Part shown: positions 1-10,015 of the stretch, piece by piece | Layout: each line of letters opens with the position of its first letter | How positions within the stretch are numbered: the stretch's first letter is position 1 | Assembly (NCBI GenBank): GCA_903772945.1 | Contig: CAICTM010000634.1 | Coordinates: 1 to 55,452, forward strand | DNA from: Seminavis robusta | Taxonomy: Eukaryota; Bacillariophyta; Bacillariophyceae; Naviculales; Naviculaceae | Direction of reading: 5' to 3' | Length of the DNA stretch: 55,452 nt | Notes under the pieces: generated by a model | Told to the model about the DNA's origin: nothing | Seen by the model: only the letters and a program-made list of their open reading frames with translations | Database searches by the model: none | Program-made: the position numbers and the translations under genes

Positions 1-195
1 AGGATTTTGTTAGTGACATCATTACCTACATTCAGACAAGGGGAATTGTTCCTTTCCCTCCCAACATGGATGGACCTGACTCCATTACTAGCTCTGAAGA
101 TTGAGAGAGGAGGAGAATGAAAGAATGTTCTTTGTTGGTGTTTGATATCCAAGTAGTCACCCAGTAGTGAAAACAGTAACAACAGTAGTCAAAAC

Positions 196-3100
196 TTACC
201 AGTACCACTGATTTGTGTTTCTCATGCAGTGAGGACTTGTTGGGAATGAGCAATCAACTCCCATCTTGCCATCTGGATGGTGCTGCCGTAGTCTGAAGCA
301 CTTGCCACAGAAGTCTCTCTTGCAATTGACTTTGCCATTCCTGGTTTTCCCACCCTTCCCCTCCTCCCTTGTGTGCTCTGCTTTTCTCCATCCACAAACA
401 ATGCAAAACATTCTGCTCTTGAAGACTTTGCGCTGTGGCCTTTGGGGCACCGGAGCTGTGTTTGGGATCCCTGTTGGGGCAATGACAAATGGAGCAGCAT
501 TGTTGTGGTTGCCTGCTCTTGTAATGGGAGTTCTTGCCACTGCGCCAGCTGCAATAGTTGCATTCAAAACCAAAGGATTGCCAAATGGTGTAATGGCTCC
601 AGGATTAACAACGTATCTTGGTGGTTGCACAACATGGGCCGGTTGTGTTGGTTGTAGTTGCCTCCTTGTTGCTTGAAACGCCGCATCAACAAGAGCTCTG
701 TGTTGGTCTTCTCCTTGTGTCACCGCTTGTAGACCGGCAAGTCGCCTGTTGTTGTCGTCGTATTCAGAAAGCTGTATCTCCGACTTCAAACGGATCTGGA
801 TTATGGCGGCATCCCCATCACTCCACAATTTAAATCGGCGAGCCACTTCGGCATTCCAGTCAACGGTGAACCGGCGAAACGTCTTCCTCGCTGGTGTTCT
901 GGAGTCTCTGCTGTAATTGGGCCTCCACTCATCAAACAACCTTGCCTCTTCTCTGTCAAGGTCGGTCGCTGGAGTAGACGAGTCTCTTGCACGAAAAGGA
1001 ATCCACGGTCTCTTCTGAGATAATCGAGTGAAGGATTGGAGAGTGGTTTCTCTTCCACACTCCGGCAACAGCTTCAAAACCTCCAAGTCGATGAGTCTTC
1101 TGTTGGATTCATCGCTAATCCTCGCCAGTTCAGCGACTGTTAGGATGTTCAACTGGCTTCTCGTTTCTCTTTCTTCTGCAGTGGTGGCATCTCGCAAATC
1201 GGCCTCTTCTAAGACAACTTCAACATCAAGTCCATCTTCGCCGTAAACTTCTTCCATTATGCCGATCAGTTCCGCGTCATCTAATAACATGGCTTCCCCA
1301 TCATCCCCACCGTCCTCGTCCTGCTCAGTGTCATCGTTGTGGTATGTGCGGTCGTCACTCGTAGAATCCGTAGGATTGGACACATCCTCAATCTCACTTG
1401 GAAGTCGATAAGAGAAGCCCATGAATTCTTCCACGGTTTCGGTGGGACCGTCAATATCCGGAAAGGGAACCTCATCTTCATTGTAACCAACTGTCTTTGC
1501 ATAGCTGTTCAGGTGCAGAAGCTTTTCTGTGAAGTAGGTACCATAATTCCGAAGATTCAATCGCGTGATCTGTTTTACGTGGTTCTTCATTTCAAAGAAG
1601 TACCACATAAGTCTCTCGGCGCGATGTATTCCTGCAACACAATTTCAGTGGTCAAATACGCGATGTTAGACGTCCATGGTCAGACAAGAGTGCAACTGTG
1701 CATAAATCACTCACCAATACAACTGGCAACCAAGATCAGAGTCGCCAGATCCAAATTATCTCTCTCATTGGTGTTGGTTCCCCGAGCCACATAAGTGATT
1801 CCAGTAACAGGATTGCGGCGAAATATGTTGACGATTTCTTGTGGAGGATCGCTGAGACATCCTTTGTCAACATGCACAAGTTGATTCTTTACCTTTTCCC
1901 TCACGACAGTTGCATTACCAACAAAAAACCGTTGTGGCATTGGGGATGTGTCATCAGCTCTTCGAGTCGCAAGCTTCAACTCTGTCTCAGCATCCTTCGC
2001 TTGACAGTAGCCAATGACAGCTTCGATATTAGATCGCAGTGCCTGAGGAGGAGGAATGATGGAATTGGCTTCCCGAAGGATCTCCTTGTTGCTGGGTTCT
2101 TTGTCTTTGAATTTGGGCTTGTCCTTAAGGCGCTGTTTGGCTGCTTCAAATTCTCCTGGCTCAACATTGAACAGGGCACGGCTCATCAAAATGCGGAAGA
2201 CACCGGCAAGTGCTGAAGATGCGTCCGCCATAATGATTTGCCACCGCTTGAGCCAGTGGAAGGGGTCCAACTTGATAAGACAACCCGGGAAAATTCGGTG
2301 GAGGATGTCGCAACAACTGCAGCAGTTATCTGTGTAAACAACCTTCACCGATTGCTCCAAGGGATGCACTGCACGAATCTGCTTCTTGATCTGCAAGTTG
2401 CGATTGAGGCGCTGACGAAGCCTAATCAAATCTTCCAAAATCTCGGTGAAGGATTCACTGTGCTTCAACGCTTTCCAGAAAACAGTCAGACCATCTTCAT
2501 TCTGAACTGTAACAATACACTTGTATGGGGCGAAGCTTTGTCCCTGCTTTGTCCATACACGGATTTTCTTGGCTATCTTGTAATTGAAATCAATCTTCAC
2601 AATGGAAGCTGTAAGGCCCATCATCTTGAACAGCTGGAAAAACTTGCGCTGGTTAAAGACACTGATGACAATTGAGTCGATTCTCCCTTTGCTGAGAACA
2701 CGTCCATTGTAACCCTGCTTATTCTTGAAGTCTGAAAAGAGTGGTGGTTTGGCGGGTTCTTGTTCCTCCGGTGGATCGGCAGGTGGTTCCTCCGGTGGTG
2801 GTGGTTCCATTCCATCATTGTAATTAGTGAGTGCTTGTCGTGCCTCCTCCAAATCTTCTGTCGCCGAAGTGAGTTGAGTTTCCAAAAGGGTAGCAGCGTT
2901 GCTTAATGATTCATAGTAGCTTTCCACAACCCGTTGCCATCTGGGAATTAGGTGACTTATGCCATTGGCATGGAATTCAACTGGGTCAGCATGAATCAGT
3001 TCTTGAGCGGTGTTGATACCAGCATTAATCAATTTGTGGAGCTTGCCTGGTCCCAAACCGGGTAGCTTGTTCAAATTGCCGGTCACATTGTGATTGCGCT

Positions 3101-3911
3101 TGTCACCTAGCAGATCGGCAAACCTTATGTCTGCTTCTGCCCTTGACTTAGCAGTGGCAACAGATAATCGAAGCCGATTAACAAGAGAAAAGCGTTCGGC
3201 CCTCTTCCTCGTCAATCTAGCCAATTCTCTGTCTGCTATGGGATCTTCCAGGAAACTTGCCATTGTTCTCTGCCGTTTTCGGGGCTTGATCTTATCTCTT
3301 CCTACAGCGGAAAGGTAGAGTTGATAATCAGCGTAGTATGCATCGTGGGCGTGGTTCTCCAGTCGCTTGGCAATACATGACGTTGTTTCGCGTGCAGAAG
3401 CATAAATCACTTGTCGATATAGAGACTCATCCACTGCATAGCGGTGACCCAAGTAGAAGTTAAAATAGCCGTAGTACACCTTCGCGTCAAGTTGCATTGC
3501 TTTCTTGTTGTACCCGGCGAACCTGCGGGCGCATCCTCTGCATGGATAAAGGAGAGTATCCAAATATTTGTGCCGATCTAACCCATACAAGATGCAAGGA
3601 GAATTGATCCATCTTGCCTTGGTGACATCCACATACTTGTTGTTCCTGCAGTTGGGACAGCACGGAACATGGTTCTTGATGATGAGGTGTGGCACCCAAA
3701 CAGCCAGCGATTTCACATAAAAAGAGTCCACGTGTTGTGTTGTCTTGCTGTCTTTGTTCAGGAGGTTGCTGTCATTTCTACCTGAGCTAGGCCTGATATC
3801 TCGCCAGTTGTTGGGAGCATGGAAGAAGCTTGCTCCATGACTGTCAACACGCTCTCGTGTTTTCTTGATGAACGCTAGTTGTGCCGGTCCATATTGACTT
3901 GTCATTGTCAC
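196..3911 (-). CDS. Spliced DDE-type transposase-like protein with zinc-ribbon ends
   Basis: Two long minus-strand frames (3911-1707 and 1608-196) join through an 83-bp GT-AG intron at 1632-1714 (donor GTGAGT, acceptor TTGCAG). This gives exons 1715-3911 and 196-1631 and a product of about 1210 residues. The splice keeps the frame: ...SCIG-IHRAERLMWYF. Visible parts, in order, are an N-terminal Cys-rich ribbon (CCPNC ... CRGC), a helix-hairpin-helix-like segment (LPGLGPGKLHKLINAG), an acidic Pro-rich linker, an RNase-H-like DDE core with YTDNC and LDPFHWLKRW, and a C-terminal Cys/His cluster beginning CIVCGWRK. The cut-and-paste transposase role follows from the DDE-like motifs; I cannot name the superfamily. 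The gene is intact over both exons, so it may be active or recently so. A possible further donor (GTAAGT) overlaps the stop codon, but the only continuation I tried ends at once. Element ends were not found and may lie outside the window. Confidence 0.7.
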
Positions 3912-4340
3912 TGTTTTGTGCTTTATTTATTTACTCCACGGTGGAGCAACCAATCCGATCAAATCGTCGAAAGGGTTAGGGCATACAAATTTGGATGTGT
4001 TCCGTCAAAATTTCATGGTCTAATTAAGGAAAGTTTCGTTTCTATAAAGAGAAACAGTAGCGTTGAACAGGTGCTAAATGCTTCGCATGCTAAGTCTAGG
4101 TTGTCCGAGGAACTGATCTGACATCATGTACGATTATACGGAGGGGGTGGGTGTGACAGGAAAGGGATTGTGGTCTCTATATAGATGGTAAATCTTTTCT
4201 TTTCTTTTTTTTTCTCCTCCTGCGCGGAACCGTGCGAAATCCGGACCTCATTTCTTCACTTTCTGCTGTGACATGCGATGATGGGACGATGATACATGTA
4301 GGATAAGACCACATACGGTACATCATCCTATGTATAAAGG
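3912..4340. other. Intergenic, divergent transposase / glycosyltransferase
   Basis: There are 429 bp between two divergent starts. I see no coding frame that looks real. It holds a 13-bp palindrome (CTCCACGGTGGAG, near 3933) just upstream of the transposase start, a T-rich run near 4195-4215, and a TATATAG-like stretch near 4180. Promoters for both genes must lie here, but no specific element can be assigned. Confidence 0.5.
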
Positions 4341-5808
4341 ATGGTGAAAGCAAAGTTCAGCAGACGAGGAGTGGAAACTCCATCTCATCATTCCTCCCAT
4401 CATGGCTCTTCTGTTCGAATACGACCTTCCTGGATTCTGTTTGCGGTCATGACACTGCTCGTCGTCTTCTATGTGCGACTGTTTGTCCGGTTGGACGAAC
4501 ACACGCGGGAACTCCTCAATCCAATGCTTTTGTCCATCATGACACCACCCACAACTACTAGTAATACCATTGGCTACTTTGTCTCCATTACGAAATGTCC
4601 CGATCCTTCCATAACCCAGGCTCCCTTGGCGGATGGGGCGGCTGTCCTACAACACTCCATTCACTTGGTGCACGGCAATAGTAAGTACGAGTACACAATG
4701 CACGCCATTTACCATCCAACAGCAGCGGCGTGTGTGCCACCTCTGGCCCAACTGGGATACCAACTGGTGGAGAGACCAACACCCGTCCAAATCGACGAAA
4801 TTCAGGGAGAATTCTTGCGCAGTCGCATCCAAGGCAATGGATGTTGTGGAGAAAAGGAACTCATCAAGTTGGAGGCACTTACATTTACCGAATTCCCCAT
4901 TGTGGTGCATGTGGATCTCGATGTGCTCATTTTGAAACCCCTGGATGATTTGTTTGATGCCATGCTGCAGCAGATATCATCACCACCAGACAATAATGAT
5001 GATCCCGTGGCCAAAATACAACGCATGTGGCCCGACGATCCAGTGCCAGAGAAAATAAATGCCTTTTTTACACGAGATTGTGAGTATCACTTACTTGTTG
5101 CTTTTTGAGAATGCAATGTCAATTTTCCACGCTGACTGGAGATCATTGTTGTTGCTTTTCTGTCTTTCCTAAGACGGCGTTGTCAACTGGAACATTCCAT
5201 ACAAGCCTGCCCAAGGAGGATTCCTTGTCCTGAGACCCGACAAATCCGTCTACGAGGAATACCTGGCCATCGTCAGGGAAGGAAACTTTCAACAATTCAA
5301 AGGATGGGGTGGCTTGGTGGGGCCATTCTATGGGGCCATGACGGTGCAGGGGTTGATTCCCTACTATCATGACGTATTGCATCCTGGAGAGACCGTAGTG
5401 CTTAACAACTGTGTCTACAACAACATGTGCAACAACCCAACGGATCAGCCCACCGTCAAAGAGGTATTGCAGGGCAAATGCCGCAGTGGAAAGACAATGG
5501 ATCAATGTGAGGATTGTCGAAGGCGACCGTTGGAGGATATTGTGTCGGCCCATTTTACACTCTGCCAGAAACCATGGTTTTGCTTGCCCTTTGCGCAAGA
5601 CAAGGTGGATCACAGACAGTGCCGCAAGCTGGTACATGAATGGTTCCGGATTCGATCCGATCTGGAGAAAAAGTGGGGGAGAAGTGGATTGGGAACAGCG
5701 GGAACAACAACGTGGGTACACCGAGACCAATTTTATGGTTACTGCAGCCAAACGGGCAAGGAGGCATACATACCTATTGAGCAGCCGTACGGGAAGCCTA
5801 CACAATAA
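4341..5808 (+). CDS. GT8-like type II membrane glycosyltransferase
   Basis: Two exons, 4341-5079 and 5174-5808, join across a 94-bp GT-AG intron (GTGAGT ... CCTAAG) and encode 457 residues. A basic cytoplasmic N-terminus is followed by one membrane segment at about residues 31-49, the signal-anchor layout of Golgi enzymes. The lumenal domain carries HVDLDVLIL at about 190-198. This is the DxD motif that binds the metal-nucleotide-sugar in glycogenin-like GT8 enzymes. GGFLVLRPD follows just after the splice point, again as in that fold. The C-terminal part is Cys-rich (CVYNNMCNN ... CEDCRRR), suggesting disulphides in the secretory lumen. The donor and acceptor sugars cannot be told. The splice junction restores ...FTRD-YGVVNWN, matching the family pattern (a short peptide, then GGF). 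The fold assignment is fairly sure; substrate is unknown. Confidence 0.75.
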
Positions 5809-6470
5809 TAGCTTGACGGCAGGACAACAATCGACATAGCTTTGGGCGGACCTGCTTCTGTTTTCAAGGCTTCGTGTCAGGTTGTGGCAGCAGGAGAGGA
5901 TGGCTGATTGTTGAGGAAAGACGGCAGCCACTTCTTGCCTGGTTCCGCCTTGCTGCCTTACTGTCAACGCATTATGAACCGGAGAGGGACCGAGCGTAGT
6001 GATGGCCGCTTCCCTTGCTATGCTACGTACAATCTTCCATGGGGGCAGAACCTTCGACACACTATATGGTTGAAATCATATTGTAGAGTACAGCGAGTGC
6101 TCTACCGGTGATTCTACTTGTTGGCGTCAGGGTCAGCTTGTCAATGGCGACGCAGCTCATAGTCAGCTATGTAACGACCTACACGAGCAATCTCGTCTGT
6201 CGACCGCTGGTGAGGCACAATCATGTCACCTTTCATATATCAATGTGATTAGATTCAAACCGGGAGGGTACAACCGGCCCGCTAAGGTTCCGCCTTGCTT
6301 CTACTGTTGCCCCTGGTACCGCTAGGCCGGTGCGTAGATCTCCTATTGCCCTGAGTCTTCTCCGCAGCACATTCTCAGCAACAATCGAAAGCGCCCAACG
6401 CAATGCAATCCATACAGCAGCAGCACAATGTACAGTGCTTCGAGGGTTCACAACAGAGTTCACATGGACC
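5809..6470. other. Intergenic, nothing recognised
   Basis: About 660 bp lie downstream of the glycosyltransferase. The frames present on either strand have unstructured, shadow-like translations. No repeat or RNA gene was recognised. Confidence 0.4.
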
Positions 6471-6929
6471 TCAAGCAAATGTTCGTGACAACCCTCTCAG
6501 AGTGCCGCTCATTCGCGAGAGAAATATGTGTGCAACCTTCATTATACCATCGCCTTTTGCGTTGCATGCACAGAGTTCACAGAATGTCATGTCTTGACCA
6601 ACAAAATGATACTCGGTGCAAACCATCGAGTCACAAGAGGCGCATTGGTACGACTGTAGGTAACACACGCGTCATCATCGCTTCCAATTGTAACGGCAAA
6701 CCTCGGTATGACAGGTCCCACAAGGGGTACAGTCACCTTGGCAGTATCCAGTTCCGGATTGGGCACGCGTGTCACAGTCTCCGATTTGATCGCCCCCGCA
6801 AGAGACACATGCGACGTTGCCACAGCCATGGCCGGTGTTGCCCTTCGTACAGAGGTTCCCGTGTTGATTCTGCCAAAGCACTATCAGCCCGAGTAGAGGC
6901 TTTGTGGCCCCTGTTCGAGCCGGGAGCAA
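6471..6929 (-). pseudogene. Cysteine-rich frame interrupted by tandem TGA codons (remnant or short-intron gene)
   Basis: One minus-strand frame is Cys-rich on both sides of two adjacent TGA codons (6672-6677). Upstream of the stops it has CGNVACVSCGGDQIGDC and CQGDCTPCGTCHTEVC; downstream it has YQCASCDSMVC and FCELCAC. The Cys spacing (CxxC, CxxxC) resembles a small zinc-binding or disulphide module, but I do not recognise the family. Three readings are possible. It may be a decayed gene. It may be a gene with a 48-bp GT-AG intron (GTTTGCCG ... CCTACAG) that removes both stops in frame and joins CHTE to SYQC. UGA readthrough is the least likely. No convincing start or flanking exons were found, so this is a weak call. 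Confidence 0.3.
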
Positions 6930-7136
6930 CCCAAGGTTGCAACCTAGAACCTATTGAAAAGTGATGTTCATACCAAAGTTTAAAAGTTTAGTACCTAGCA
7001 GCAGCATTCAAAATGCATGGGAGTGGAGTCAATCCTGTTTCCATTGAGACTTTGTTTCACCCAGCAGAAATGTCGATCCCTCCTACTTAGTAAAACGAAG
7101 AGGAAACAGCTGTGCTGTGGCCATTTTCATTGGATT
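6930..7136. other. Short intergenic gap
   Basis: About 200 bp lie between the Cys-rich frame and the 3' end of the broken BTB gene. Nothing is recognised. Confidence 0.4.
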
Positions 7137-8414
7137 TTATTGAAACTTGAATAGTAAAATTGGAGGAGATGCAGCATCATCCATACTTTGTAGCTCCCAC
7201 CCAAGATGTGCTGGAAAATCAGTTGCATTACATTGAATTTTGTAGAATTCAACCAGTGCTGTCAGGTTTGGATCCGAATTTGTTAGAATGTCAATGTACC
7301 ACCAGTGCTGGGACATGTGACGATAGATCCAGAATTTACAATCCTTGCCATCATATGTCCCTTGCGTGCTAAATTTGGGTAAGCCATGGAATTCTCCATG
7401 CCGGGTGTAAACCCCATTGACTTCTTCTGTCCCAGCTCTCTGAACCTTGACTGCAATTGGAGGTTCCGCAGAATTGTCAGGTTTCTGGGAAACCCAGGGT
7501 GATCTCCGAGATTCTTGGAATGTTGCTGACGGCACATGCTTCTTGAGTGCCAAAGCCTGATTCTTGTACGCTTCATTAAGTCGCTCTGATGGAGCCAACC
7601 CTGATGCAGCCACTGTTGTTGTCAATTTTTCAATATCAATCTTTTCATAGGAAATGTGCTTGGAGAGGAGAACACCTTGTTCCTTTCTCCCACGGGGGTC
7701 GGCATCTACCCAGAGGGATAGGATTTTGAAGAGCTCGTACTCGGACATGTCCATCTGTGAATCCATGAGCATTTCTTCCAGAACATCAGTGCTCAACATG
7801 GCCACATGGGAGGCGGATAATGATTTTGATGGGGTTGATTGAACCCAAGCTTTTGCCTTGTCAGCAAACACCTCTGGAACTGAGTTGCCAGCGATTCTGC
7901 ATGCTTGCAAGATTGCAAATGATGCACATGGATTATCCTTGAGAAGCCTTTCAAAAAATTCCAGCACAAGTTCAGTGAGGCCAGCAAGATCAAAATAGGA
8001 AGCTGCCTCTGCCAATGACACAAACAATTCAATTTGTTAAGGACTGATTTCGACGTTTTCCTTTTCTGAATCAGGTGCCTTCCGCTTCTTGCAGTTGAGC
8101 ACTTTTGCTGTGTCTGTGAGCACAAACTCTACCACTGCCTTGAGGACACTTCCTGAAAATCCAAGCTCTACTACTGGAGACGATGATTCTTGGAACTTTC
8201 CCAGCAGCATGCCCATGAAGACATCAGACCGTGCTGCAAGCAAGAAGCGGTTGGCTGGAACCTCCACTCCATCATTGCCCTTGAGGATGATATCATTGAG
8301 ACTCTCGACTGTCAAGAATCTTTGCAGCATCTCATCGCGAGTCTTGCAGCTGGTTGGTGGCTGCTTACTTTCAATAGCAGCAGCAGTAGTAGTAGCAGTG
8401 TTCTTGTCCGCCAT
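7137..8414 (-). pseudogene. BTB-BACK protein gene broken by one nonsense codon
   Basis: The start is placed at 8414 (MADKNTATTT), matching the MAD start available in the intact paralog at 35241. The frame is collinear with that paralog through the BTB fold, a basic CKKRKAPDSE patch, the BACK-like helical region and the C-terminal domain. A single TAA at 8037-8039 replaces the Glu of ISPEQIELF (CCT TAA CAA instead of CCT GAA CAA). Everything after the stop stays open to 7137, with no other lesion. BTB-BACK proteins usually act as Cullin-3 substrate adaptors; that role is family knowledge and is not shown here. The last 100 residues contain EEVNGVYTRHGEF, a stramenopile-type NG-Y module also present in the intact copy. 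The break looks recent. It could also be a sequencing error or a site of readthrough. The N-terminal half alone would still give a BTB-only protein. Confidence 0.75.
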
Positions 8415-8753
8415 GCATGGTGGTCCGCTGTGGATTGTGGTGATGCTGTGTTTATCATAAATAAATAAATATTGAATTCCCAAAGCCAAACCCTTTGGTC
8501 CCCGCAATGGCCTCAATTTGTCCCCCCTGATCCCACGGAACCTAATCCTGAATTTCGACTCTTCTTTGCCTAAGCCTGGCCCTTGCTGGCTTCTGTACAT
8601 ACAGACAACACACCTTTACTCTACAAACAGAGCCAATGCCTGTAAAGAGAGTGTGCATAACTAAGTAAATTTGCCAGCTTTTGTAAAGTGGCTTGTGCAC
8701 TAGAAAGTCTATGTAATGACACGCAGGCTTGAAGGCTAAAAGCTGATATCTAC
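8415..8753. other. Intergenic upstream of broken BTB gene
   Basis: This is about 340 bp. The BTB reading frame stays open upstream to 8600, but this extension has no counterpart in the paralogs and is treated as 5' leader. Nothing else is recognised. Confidence 0.4.
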
Positions 8754-9409
8754 CTAGTCATTGTCAATTCCCTCTTCACCCTCGGTATCCAACTTTTCCT
8801 CCTCCTCTTCCTGCCATTCTCCTGTATCTTCCTCCCGTTCCGCTTCTTCACTTGGTCCTGTATCTTCCTCCAGTTCCGCTTCTTCACTGCCCTGTACAAG
8901 GTAGAGTTAGGTCAGATTTAGGGGTCCATTTTACAGAATTAAGAAAATACCATAAAGTATTAATGTATGCGCAGAAATAGAAAACCGGATTCTGTAAAGT
9001 TTATATGTACCCATAGAAATGCCAAGTGTTTGTAAAGTACAGTGTGCACAGAAAAGTGTAAAGTAAAGCTGTGTTGTCTGTAATCTGCTAGCTTTTTTAG
9101 TCCCTAATGGTCAGGGACTCCACTGATGCTTGCCACTGATGAAGCACCTCTCTAGTAGTAGCGAAACTCACACTTTGATGCTTCCTAAGTTTGGATCTCA
9201 AGCAGCACTGCTTTCAGTAGAGACTAATGATGTAGTCCCCAAGACTGTTAATTCTTGTAGACCTACTAGAGTGTGGAGTGACTGTTCACGGCTTCGCCGC
9301 TCACTGTGTGTGTAACCCCCCAACATTTGCTGAGCAAGAGACCGCAGAGAAAGGGATCTTCACTTACTTTTTGCAATGGTCCTCTGTTTCTGGTGACCGT
9401 TGATGGCAT
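8754..9409 (-). CDS. Possible two-exon small acidic protein (59 aa)
   Basis: Exon 1 (9368-9409) encodes MPSTVTRNRGPLQK and ends at a consensus GTAAGT donor. Exon 2 (8754-8891) follows a good acceptor (CCTTGTACAG) in the same phase. It reads GSEEAELEEDTGP, then a near-duplicate SEEAEREEDTGE, an EEEEEK run, and ends GIDND-stop. The product would have a short basic head and a long Glu-rich tail with an internal 12-residue duplication. The support is the phase match, the good splice sites and the protein-like, repetitive exon 2. Against it are the intron length (476 bp, far longer than others in the window) and the tiny size. Extra exons may exist inside the intron. I do not recognise a family. 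Confidence 0.3.
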
Positions 9410-10015
9410 CCTGTGATGCGCCCATGTGGAGCTCTTCTTGCGGTTGTTTGGTATCTACTAGCAGAAGCTGAATTTCGCCACCGAAGTTGACGGAGTTGGA
9501 ATAACGGGGGTTTAGAATAGATAGATTATCTATGGAAGCCAGCCAGGGCCAGGCTTATAAGGAAAGAAGAGTCCAATTCAGGAGTGGACTAGCTAGCTAG
9601 GTTCGGTGGGATCAGGGGCAAGAAGCTGATGATACGGTCAACCCGAGATGTTTGTACGGCACCTGATAGAGCCAAAGATGGGCGCAGTATTCCGAATACG
9701 GAAAGGCTCCCTGGAAGCAATGACTAAGGCGGCAGACAATGACACTCATCAGCTCTACTCTTCCCTCACCATATATTCAACTTGTCCTCAGTTTCGTTGT
9801 GCCCTATGTTTGTTCTTCTTCTCCATCCGTCATCCTCTCGATGACGTTGTCAAACTCTCCCATAGGCCCAGATCGCTAGCTCACTTTGATGCAATAATGG
9901 ACACTTGAGTGCGGGTGCGCAAAGCAGCTCATTATCGTCACAAGAGAGGAACGCAACGTGCATCGATCTATGGATATATAGTCTTAGTTTATGTATACGA
10001 TGCTGCACTGCACAT
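9410..10015. other. Intergenic
   Basis: This is about 600 bp between the possible small gene and the 3' end of pyruvate kinase. It contains overlapping CTAGCTAG palindromes at 9589-9600. No convincing gene is seen. Confidence 0.4.

Noticed and set aside
5143..6060. 305-codon minus-strand open frame
   Set aside because: It is antisense to exon 2 of the glycosyltransferase, whose splice site and motifs are clear. Its translation has no domain-like feature.
6672..6677. Selenocysteine (UGA) recoding
   Set aside because: Two adjacent UGA codons would be needed and I see no SECIS-like hairpin. A 48-bp intron or decay explains the frame more simply.
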